In this document: piece by piece, positions 55,029 through 64,000 of the stretch
How the letters are laid out: every line of letters begins with the position of its first letter
How positions within the stretch are numbered: the first letter of the stretch is position 1
Assembly: GCF_034190915.1 (NCBI RefSeq)
Contig: NW_026947509.1
Location: forward strand, 32,310,767 to 32,374,766
From: Cavia porcellus
Lineage: Eukaryota; Chordata; Mammalia; Rodentia; Caviidae
DNA length: 64,000 nt
Reading direction: 5' to 3'
Program-made: the position numbers and the translations under genes
Notes under the pieces: model-generated
What the model saw: the letters and a program-made list of their open reading frames with translations, nothing else
Databases searched by the model: none
Told to the model about the DNA's origin: nothing

Positions 55029-56459
55029 ACAAACATTTTATTAAAAATGAAAATTGAAAGTGCAATGGGATGTTGTTTTGCAGAGATTTGTAATCTCTGG
55101 GGCTGGTAAGCATTTGAAAAATGAGCCTTCTGATACTCTCTAATATATCCAGAAAATAAAAGGGTTTGGGAGGAAATGTGGCACTGACCTCAGGTGTACT
55201 TGCACTGTGACCTCAAGGTCTGTATTCTGAAAGACTCTTTTGCAGAAATCTTCTCTGTCATAAACAAGAGATGGACATTTAAGGATTTGTTTATCGAAGC
55301 ATCTTAATGAACGTGAGAACCAGGGAAAAGTCTAAGTGCTCTTCACCAAAGAGGAGTTAGGTAAGTGTTGGCCCAGGCTTCACATGGAGCCACACTGTGC
55401 AGTGGTGATCTTGGCAATGATGGAGATGTCAGTCACCTGCTCTGTCCAGCCCAGCAGCCGCTGCTCAAGGTGGCCACCAAAGCACTCAGAATTTGGTACT
55501 TGCAATGGAGGAATGGAGTTAGAAATTGTGTTGTTTCATTTTGATCATTTTAAGTGGAAACAAATCCACACAGCCAGTGGATAATGCATTGGACAGCACA
55601 GGTCTGGAGACAGTTCAGCTGATGATAAAGAGATTGTCCTGTGTGAGAACACTCCTGTGTGACTCTGCATTTACATTTGGTGACAATGTGATAATGCACT
55701 ACTTACATACATGTTAAAATAACTTCAGAAAAGCAATCAAGCTAGAAGAAAAATTTAATGAATAGTTATCATGCATGCATTGCCATTGGAGTATATACCT
55801 CAAGGTCTAATTCAAATGTCACATTTTGGTGGCATCTTTTTTGGTCCATTGAATCAAATCTGGTCTCTCTCACATTCACACCCAGAGCCCATCCTTTTCC
55901 CAAGGCTCTTGCTGAATTCTGTCTTTATCATTCTCAGGTCTGTGTCTCCCGATGACATGGCAGGTTCCCTGAGGGTCAGGCAGGTTCATTGCTGTCACAT
56001 CCCCTGTAAGATGTCCCTCTTACTCCATACACATCATCTTGTTGGTATCATATATTACATATGCATTGATGTGGGAGACATTATTCATTTTCTCCTCTTT
56101 GATCAATATCCGCTTCTTTCCACGATTATGATCAATACCATTTTCCAGGACAAATTTGCATGTCTCTGGCTGATGAACTCAGCTGGTTAGGTTTCTGTGT
56201 TAGAGACCAAGAATCCGGTTAATGTCAGTGCTCTGGCCACAGACTGAACCCTAATTCCAGCCAGCTGTTATCAAAATGCCAGTTATGTATAATAACTAAT
56301 ATTAGGTGGGGAATCTGGAGAGCTCTGTCTACAGCTGCCATCATTACTCTGAGTGAAGAGATGCATGTATGTGTCTACCCACCCTACTGGGGCTGTAACT
56401 GCTCCCATCTGCCCCTCTCATTCAACTTTAACCCTCGTGAGAAAAGGAGACATCGCTTA
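55029..56459. other. Unassigned sequence
   Basis: About 1.4 kb. The 139-codon plus frame 55771-56190 has no recognisable domain. Nothing else. Confidence 0.35.
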
Positions 56460-56540
56460 TTGATCTTTGTGTCTGCTCCAGTGCCAATACTGCTTAGCGC
56501 TGTGTTCAATAAGTGCTCACTGAGTTCTCTTTTATTAAGA
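56460..56540 (+). repeat. Possible L2 3'-end remnant
   Basis: 'tttgtgtctgctccagtgcc' and 'gtgttcaataagtgctcact' fit the L2 terminus ('tagtaggtgctcaataaatg'). Weak. Confidence 0.37.
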
Positions 56541-56639
56541 ATAAGTATTTTGCTAGTGGTGTATTATTTTAATACATGATGGTAAAGTCAACTATGTGCT
56601 TTCTATGCTACAGGCATGATAGGAGGTTTTGAATCCATA

Positions 56640-56770
56640 ATATCTTGAATCTGACAACAGCTGGGTATTTATTTTACCAAGGTATTATAAATAAGAAAAA
56701 TGGGGCAAACACTGTATATGCTCAAGGGCACCTAGGTAATAAAATACTGAAGCAATATTTAGAGTAATTG
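56640..56770 (+). repeat. Possible MIR remnant
   Basis: 'aaggtattataaataagaaa', 'aatggggcaaacactgtata' and 'tgctcaagggcacctaggta' parallel the MIR order ('ccattttacagatgaggaaa', 'ctgaggcacag', 'gcccaaggtcacacagct'). Confidence 0.42.
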
Positions 56771-57179
56771 AAGCTCTAAGCTGATAAAAAACTGTAGTTA
56801 TGACATAAAAACACTTAGTTCTCTAAATGCAGGGCATCTCCATGGTGGATGGCCCCACATACCACAGTAGACCAATATGGCACGTGCAAGCTTTAAAAAC
56901 AACCCCACTGCATTGGAGGTAATTGGATTTGCATTGCAGTGTAATTCAGCTCATGTTTGTCTAAGCATAGCTTGAAATTATAAGCTCTTAACATGGAGAG
57001 GACCTTTATCAGTAAGACAAGAAAGGTGTGCTTACAAAGGAACAAGGCTCTGGTTCAAAACCCCATTTTAACTAGTGCTACTGGAATATAGTGGTCTTTT
57101 TTGCATTTTCCACTAGTTCCAGCATGAGATTATCAATGATGCATATGCAGGGAAGGTCCTGAAGATTACATGAATGTCC
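56771..57179. other. Unassigned sequence
   Basis: Nothing recognised. Confidence 0.3.
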
Positions 57180-57695
57180 AGACCTAAATATCAAATAGCC
57201 CACTGAATATCTCCTCCAATTTCCACAGGGATCTCAAGCGAAAGCCAAGTTGCTGTCGGAGGCCCCAACTCCACCAGAAGATGTCTACTTCCTAATACCT
57301 GGACCCTGGACCCTGTCAATGTGTTACCTTTCGTGGAGTGATGAAGTGGAGTGCTGTGAGATGGAAGCATGGTTCGGACAGCTGGCAGGGTTGCAGGTCA
57401 CCACAAGAGTCCCCGCAGAAGGGCAGCTGGAAGGTCAGAGGCAGAGCAGATATGACTGGAGTAGCAGAGATTAGAGCCATGTAAGGCCACAGGCTAAGGA
57501 GGGGGCAGCTTGGAGAAGCGGGGAGCACCAGGGAAGCGGGTTCTCCCGTGCACGCAGAAGGGATGTGGGTGCCCACCCACTGCAGGTTCTGACCTCCAGA
57601 ATGGTGAGAAAAGCAAAAACTGAGCTAACACACTGCTTTCAGCCACTGCATTTGTGATAGCTTATTACCGCAGCAAAAGGCAGCCAATACATTTG
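57180..57695 (+). repeat. MLT1-class LTR
   Basis: 'ccaccagaagatgtctactt', 'cctaatacctggaccctgga', 'gtcaatgtgttacctttcgt', 'aagggcagctggaaggtcag', 'gagccatgtaaggccacagg', 'aagcgggttctcccgtgcac', 'ggttctgacctccagaatgg' and 'ttgtgatagcttattaccgc' plus 'agcaaaaggcagccaataca' follow an old MLT-class LTR from U3 to its end. Incidental frames only. Confidence 0.7.
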
Positions 57696-59039
57696 CCACC
57701 CTCCCTGCATGAGTCAGAAAAGCTGTGGGAACTGCAGTCCCTGAGGACCATTTAGTGAGCTACTGTCATGCTTTGAGTAGTTGAAGAAAACCACCAAGGG
57801 AGTAGGGCAGTGCTGCAGGGGTGGTGTCAAGAATCATGGCACTGCCAGGCTGAAGGGGTGGAGGGTAAGTCCCAGCACCCAGAGAGCAGCCACAGGGAGC
57901 CACAGCCAGGGACAGCCTGCAGCCTAGCGCAGAAGAAGCCAGAGAACAAAGAGAAACTCCTGTTTCTCTCCTTCCCACCTTCACCCATTGACCAAACCTT
58001 ACCCAAGTCTGCAGGAGTAGGGAACCCAGCTGAACTCATCCATAAAGACTTGCTCTGCAGATAGAAAGGGAAAGAACCGGGGAAAGACAGTCTTATTCTG
58101 TATTCTGGGCCTTCGGGAATGGTTTTACCACCACCCAGCCACGAAGTCTGCAACAAGGGTCACCATGGTCACAGCTCCAGAGTTCCATAGGTTTTCACTG
58201 TTTCTCATAGGTGCTGGAGACTCCATCCACGCACATTCCTAGCACTGCCCACCTGAGGTGACCTCTGCATGAATGGCCGGTTGCCCTTCTCATGCATTTC
58301 TATATATCACTACCAACTCATTCCTAAACTGTTTGAAGCACTGGCCCTCATGCCTGAAAATTTATAAAAATGATAAAATAATTTAAAAATACCTACATAT
58401 GAATCTCAGTAATTTGCTCAAGTTTTACACACAGTTGTGTGATTGCATAAATTACATTTATGAATGCCAGCATAAACGGGACCATATATGATCAGGTTCC
58501 CTCAGGGAAGATCTAATTAATTCCCTGTCAAGAGCTGTACAGAATCCTGTTGTGATTTGTAAGGAATGATATTTATTGTGGTGCCCTGGAGGAAAGTGGC
58601 TCAGAGCACTGGGGGGGGGGGGACACAAGCCAGAGTAGTTCCAAAACCTATCATAACCAGAAGCAAAAGGAGAAAACCATTAAAGAGCAGAAGGGTGAGT
58701 TGAGAGGCGGCATCACAAATCTCTGCTTATCTCGCTTTGCACAGCTTGGTTGCGTACTTAGGATCTGACTTTTTTTTCAGTGAAAATGTGCTCTAATTCT
58801 TCACTTGAGAGAACTTGCTCTCATCCTGATTGCGTGCAAAGTTTATGGGGTGATGAAGTTGAGATATGGGCACATTATAAAAAGAAATTAGCTGGTACTG
58901 CTGTCAGGATTCAGAGAACTTTCTACAATACCCCGAGGCAAGGAAAATAATTCTGTGAAGGAAATAAACTGAATTGATAGGCCCCTGTCTTTAGTCCCAG
59001 AAAAGGACAACAGTTTAACATGATATCCATGACATACAG
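57696..59039. other. Unassigned, with poly(G) at 58611-58622
   Basis: Moderately GC-rich to about 58250, then AT-rich. Twelve consecutive G at 58611-58622. No repeat family or gene recognised. Confidence 0.35.
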
Positions 59040-59630
59040 TTTTCCTGATTTAAAACAATATACTGTTAGAAATTTACAAAAAAAATTAGAGAAAAACGCT
59101 GTTGAAAACTCAGTGATTTATTATTTTCCAGAATTTTTCTATAAATATACTGTCTTGAGATGAGACGCTCATTTTTCTTGCTACAATTTTGTTTCATTCA
59201 GCTTTTTCACGTATTTTATAACCAGTGTGTTCCTGTGCTGTCAAATGCTCCCCATGATTTAGCCAATTTATTAGCCAATTTAAAAAGAAAATAAAATTCG
59301 ATCACTAGTTTCTTCCTTACTCCAAAATAAATTCCATGGTATAAAAAAAATTAAATGTTAAAAATGAAAATGCAAGAGTACTAGAATTCAGCTATAGATG
59401 AAATATTTATGATTTCAAAATAGGGAAATATTTTCAGAGCATGTCACCAGCTTGAAACCCTTAAATAGAGGATAAAGTTTGGCTACAGAAACACAAACCA
59501 AGCTAAAAAAGAGAAACTACAAGCCAAGCTAAAAAAAAAAATCATCAAACAGGGGCAATGCATTTATATGGCAGGTCGCTGGCAGTAATACTTATAACAA
59601 AATTACTTAAAGAATATAAGAAGTCAGATC
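59040..59630 (+). repeat. Decayed L1 ORF2 remnant
   Basis: 'ttactccaaaataaattcca', 'tggtataaaaaaaattaaat', 'aaaatgcaagagtactagaa', 'ttcagctatagatgaaatat', 'tttcagagcatgtcaccagc' and 'gtttggctacagaaacacaa' correspond in order to L1 ORF2 ('aaataaattccaggtggatt..agtactagaa..gcatgacacca..tttgactacataaaa'). Closed by stops. Confidence 0.6.
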
Positions 59631-61880
59631 CCAAAATCATAACTACTGGTGTCCACTGTGATGTGGTCTGGCCTCTTTAATAACCAAAGAAAGATGAGTC
59701 AAGGAATGCAAAGGCTGGGCTTATCTGTCAGCAGACGGCTGATGGTTGATCATAACCGGTCTCACCCAGTGCTGGACAGAGGGTGGGAAATAGACGCTCT
59801 CATTTCTGTTCACAGCTTATGAGTCAGAGCAAATCACGGGGCCCCACCTCACTTTAAAGTGGGCACCGGAAGTCCAGCTCTGTGACGCATCAAGAGCCCT
59901 GGGGCCCACTGTCCGAGTGTTAGAACACTTTGTGGGATTTTTACTTTTAGCTTTGTACTTTCCCCAAGCATTCCTGCATTATTATGACTGAGGTGCTGTT
60001 GACCCTCCACAGCACCTAAAGGTTTTGTGTTTGTGGAGTCAGCCAACACTGGATGGAAAATATTCAGGGAAAAAACACATCACATCCATACTGAAAATGC
60101 AAAGATATCTTAAACAACACAGTATAACAACTACAGTATTTACATAGCACTTAGACCGTATTCAGTATTGTAAGTAGCCCAGAGAGCGGAGAATAAGGGA
60201 ATGTGCACATACATTCTATACAACCTTGCTCTGTAGGAGGGATTTTAGCTTGGATTTAGGTGTCTGCCGAGGGTCCCTCATGAACAGATACCAGAGGACA
60301 ATCCTATCTCAGAACAAAAAAAGAGGTAGAAAAATAGCTTGGAAGAATGATTTTAAGTATTTCTATAAGAATCCACTGTGTCACTGAAACACAACTTAAT
60401 ATTATATCTTGGGCATTTACACTTTCTCAAAGATTTTATTAAAAAAGCATGCTAGGACAAATATTTTATTGCAAGATAAAGCTTTACTCGCATTTTCTTA
60501 GCACAGACTGTGATCAGCAAAATTAATGTGTCACATGGCAGCAACACTTTATAACTCTTATCTTTCATATAAAGACACATAAACTTCAGGAAATATAATG
60601 AAAGATAAGGTAAAAAAGAAGAACAAGGAAATGCTAATATTTAATAAAAGGCTCACGTTCTCCTGTGATTTGCAGGTTGATATGCTTGTTTTGTAGAGCC
60701 ACGGAGTTTTATGAACTTTACGGGAAACTTATAAGCACTGTACAGAGGCACAGATGAGACACCTGGCTTAACATGGTAAGTAAGAAATCAGAGGAGGTAT
60801 GCAGGCCATTAATTTAAAGCCTCAACTTATTGACTATGAGAGAGAAAGAGATTCATGTCCACCCATCAGGGAATGACAATATATTTTGGAGTGGGCTATT
60901 AAGGCATTGCTGCATACCTGTTGGGCAGGAATTGTCCCAGACGTCTCTGTCAGTCATGTAATACATGGACTTATAAGCCGGTGTCCTGATGGAGAAGGAA
61001 AAGAGCTCAAGTTCTGTTGGACTAGAAAACGACAATCAATATATTGATTAGCATACATTGCTGTCTGTTTCCCAGGATGACCTGCTTCCTCCCTCCTCTG
61101 CCCCTCCCCTCTGAGCTCAGGAAAACTCGCCTGGGTTGGAAAATGGACTTTGGACAATGGTGGGTTTAAGACCTGATTCCTCCTTGAGCAAGAGTAGAAA
61201 CTGTCCTCTTTCAGTCAGTAGTTTTCAACCCCAGGTCACAGTTCCAGGATGAATGGGGTGGAATCTAGCCTGTGGATTCAGGGCTGCCGGTCACATCTTA
61301 CAAAGCCCAGGTCAGTCCCCACCACAAAGAATCATTCAGGCCAAGCTGCCAACGGAGTTACTACTGAGTCTCGGCCCCATGCTCGTGTATTCTGGAGTTC
61401 GACCCTATTTTCTTTAGCTACATCTCCATCTCCTGGTTTTTATTCCCTCCTGGGTTACTTTACACTATACGTATGTGTCAAGGTTGACCTTAGTTTACCC
61501 TTTAACATCTTATAGCGTGAAAGGCCTTCACTGTCACTAAATTAAAAAAAGAATTATAAACCAAATGGAAAAAATTAAATGATGCTTTGGTTATTGAAAT
61601 AAACCAAATTGAAGTTACAAAACACTTAGAAAAACTATTCATATTCATACAAATTCTATTTAACCAAAACCATAGAGTGTGGCCAAAGCTGCCCTGTATG
61701 AAAATTCTATTTTAAAGCATTTAGCACTTGACAAAAAAAAAGAAAAAATATCCAGAAACTGAGGATTTATTTTAGGAATCTAGGAAAAAATAGGAAGGAG
61801 AGCAAGGCCCAAAATGATGCAACAAAACCAAAAGTTGAGGCATTATAAAAATAAAAAGAAATCATCAAGTAAATTCAAAT
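59631..61880. other. Unassigned AT-rich stretch
   Basis: About 2.2 kb. A faint MER5-like phrase occurs at 61213 ('cagtagttttcaaccccagg'). Otherwise no repeat, exon or RNA recognised. Confidence 0.35.
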
Positions 61881-63214
61881 TAAGTATTTTTTAAAATTTT
61901 ATTTAAGGAGAAAAAGAAAAAAAGCAGAAAAAGGGTACAAGTTATACAGAATTTCAGAAAAAATAAACAGTAGGAAATCACTAGCTAATAGATTACATAT
62001 TGTCATCTTAGAAATAGTTGTTCAAGTTACAAAATTAAAGCATATAAAGTGGACATTCAAACAGTGGGACTGCAAACAGTTCGGTTCAATGATCCAACAA
62101 AACTCAGAATATGGTTATTTATCTTATACGCTTAAATATACATGCAGTTATATCCTTTAGAGCACGTTCTTTTCCTCTCTTTTGTACAGTGACAATTACA
62201 CATTTTGGGTTTTATTACTCCCACAGTTCTTATTACTTTTTTTTGAAGAGAGTAAAACCAAATGTGACATAACCAAAACAGAGTCAGTCAAATCAAAAGG
62301 ATGGACATAATACATAATGTAAAAACAAAATACAAAGTGATCAACAATGGTTACCATAATGGCTCTTGTTATCTTAAAAAGAATTGCCTATATGATCAGT
62401 TATAATAAAATTGAACAAAACTGTAAAGAACAAAATCAATAAAACCAAAACATTGGAGACATTGCAGGACTTCAAAAGAAGATAATAATCAAACCAGAAT
62501 GGGCATCATAATGAATCTTATTGTCTTCACAGTTGTTGCCTATACTTTCCAACTTGATACTATCAAGCAAAACAGAATAGAGGAAAATCAGTCAAAACAA
62601 GATGGTGAGAGCAATATAGGGTTTCAAATCAAGTTAATAGGAAATCAAAGTGGGTTACTATAATATATCCTGCTATTTTTTATTTTTTGCTTAATTAAAA
62701 GGATAAAAATAAAAAAGTAAATAATAAAAAAGGAGATTGAGATAAAAGAGGGCATAACAACAAAACAGTGCAGGTCAAAACATAACCATTTAAGCAAAAT
62801 AGTGTTTCACCACAAGATATCCCAACATAAAAGTAGTTATCATAGTGTCTCTTTCCTTGAAATCTTTGAATATAACTTTGTATGCTGTAGCATCAAACAT
62901 ATCAAGACAATGTAAAACCATTCAAGGGAATGACAGTATTACAGGGTATTTAGAATCAACTAACAGAAAATGAACAATGGTTTCTGTAAATCTCCTTGTC
63001 TATAAAAGTTTTTGTTTATATTATCACATATAATAAAATCCAATAAGATACAACATGTTAAGACCAATGGAGACAGAAGAACAAAAGCTTGATGGGACTT
63101 CAAAACAAGATGATATTCAGTCAACACTAGCTATTATGATGTCTTGTTTTCTCCAAAATAGCTGTTCCTATGGTCCAACCTTCTCTGCCTCATTTCTGGT
63201 GAGCTCTTTTTCTG

Positions 63215-64000
63215 TCATTAGTTGTCAGTTTGTCTTCTTCATTTCGCTTTCTCCTCCATTCATTGTGGCCTCTCCGCCACTGTTTCTGGAATCTTGGTAT
63301 TTTTCTTTTTTAGAATATCCTGCAGTATTCTCTGTAGATTTGAACTGGTAGTTGCAAATTCCCCTAGTGTCTCTTTATCCTGGAAGCACCTTGTTTTTCC
63401 ATCAATTTCTAGGGACAGTTGTGCAGGATATATCAATCTTGGCTGGAGGTTATTATCTTTCAAAGCTTGGATTATTTCCCCCCCACATTCTTTGTGGTTT
63501 GATGGTTTGTGCTGAGAAGTCTGCTGTAATTCTGATGGGTGTTTCCTTGTAAGTGATCTGTTTCTTGTCTCTGATGGCTTTTAATATTCTGTTCTTATAT
63601 TGGATTTCTAGAATTTTGAATATTATATGCCTCAGTGTAGCTCTGTTTGGGGTGTAAGTGGCTGGACTCCTGTATGCTTCATACATCTGAGGTCCCATAA
63701 TGTCCTCTGTTGGAGTCTCCTAGTCTATGGAAGAGTCTCTGTTCTTCTCACTCATTTTGATAAATTAGGGAAATTATCCTGGACTATTTCTGTGAATAGC
63801 TTTTGTAGTTCATTTGTTTGTGTTCTTACTTCTTCTTTTATGTTCTTAATTCTTAAGTTATAGATCCTCTTATCATCTTCTAGCCTTTGTATTATTGCTG
63901 TTTGTTTCCTTGTTATTTTTAAGAAGTTTTTCATTTCATGCTCCCACCTTATAAATCTGTCCTCCAGTTCAGATAATCTATCCTTAGTTTCTTTCAAGCT
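63215..64000 (-). pseudogene. L1-type ORF1 of the second HAL1-like copy, broken and partial
   Basis: Going 5' to 3' on the minus strand: the coiled-coil part is open from the window edge to a TGA at 63752-63754 just after '..NFPNLSK'. Then come the 63-bp foreign block (63754-63692), the RNA-recognition-like core beginning 'MYEAYRSPATYTPNRATLRH' (about 63686), and a frameshift in a G-run near 63481-63486 before the C-terminal domain ('QPRLIYPAQLSLEIDGKT', 63455-63390). The C-terminus is further shifted near 63260. Not translatable as one protein. Confidence 0.9.
63692..63754 (-). other. 63-bp 5'-UTR-derived block inside ORF1
   Basis: Matches 29881-29943, in the 5' untranslated region of the other copy, at 53 of 63 positions by hand count and without gaps. 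In the other copy the same ORF1 site (about 28940-28956) holds only about 17 bp of normal coding sequence. The block brings in-frame stops and a frameshift. Orientation relative to the element is the same as in the 5' UTR. Confidence 0.88.

Larger units (their letters stand above)
61884..64000 (-). mobile_element. ORF1-only LINE (HAL1-like), second long copy, cut by window end
   Basis: Colinear with the copy at 27145-30314 from its 3' tail (61884) through the non-coding 3' region into ORF1, at high identity by eye. Again no ORF2 lies between ORF1 and the tail. It differs by a 63-bp block at 63692-63754 in place of about 17 bp in the other copy. The 5' part lies outside the window. Its tail is short and A-rich ('tattttttaaaattttattt' on the plus strand). 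Same strand as the other two copies. Confidence 0.93.

Noticed and set aside
1..64000. CRISPR array, operon, bacterial promoter or prophage
   Set aside because: Composition, SINEs, LINEs, LTRs and microsatellites show a mammalian nuclear genome. No regularly spaced direct repeats of CRISPR type and no dense coding strand.

Overview
This window looks like a piece of a rodent nuclear genome: an intergenic stretch or a very long intron, built almost entirely of transposable-element debris of different ages. I find no intact protein-coding gene, no functional rRNA or tRNA gene and no CRISPR array. The open frames are short, lack family signatures apart from LINE ORF1 and one processed pseudogene, and mostly lie inside repeats. 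The rodent call rests on tRNA-derived ID-like SINEs (A box 'tagctcagcggca', B box 'gttcgatccctgg'), 7SL-derived B1 elements, and B1+ID composite SINEs. The ID flavour is not the mouse/rat one. From memory it resembles beaver (Castoridae) more than kangaroo rat or squirrel, but that is inference.

Layout. 0-3 kb: an old, decayed L1 in plus orientation, cut by one ID SINE and two B1 SINEs. 3.6-5.2 kb: a MaLR-type solo LTR, an LTR-like remnant and a B1+ID composite. 6.8 kb: a four-unit tandem repeat carrying ETS-like cores. 7.3-7.8 kb: a 5'-truncated young LINE tail with a perfect target-site duplication (TSD). 8.4-27 kb: MIR, L2, L1M, MLT1-like and SINE remnants separated by unassigned sequence. 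27.1-30.3 kb: an apparently near-full-length ORF1-only LINE on the minus strand. 30.4-30.76 kb: an MLT1-like solo LTR. 31.05-31.64 kb: a processed pseudogene of FCF1. 32-61.8 kb: more MaLR/MLT1 LTRs, L1M 3' ends, SINEs and microsatellites. 61.9-64.0 kb: a second long copy of the ORF1-only LINE, running off the window end.

The most interesting content is that LINE family. Three minus-strand copies share one 3' end. In the two long copies an L1-type ORF1 (coiled coil, RNA-recognition-like core, C-terminal domain) is followed directly by about 1.3 kb of non-coding sequence and a poly(A) tail, with no ORF2 reverse transcriptase. This is the architecture of HAL1 ('half-L1') elements, which must borrow L1 enzymes in trans. 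The copy at 61.9-64.0 kb also carries, inside ORF1, a 63-bp block that matches the 5' untranslated region of the other copy.

Repeat-family names are given from memory of consensus sequences, without a library search. Broad classes (SINE, L1, MaLR/MLT1 LTR) are firmer than subfamily names.
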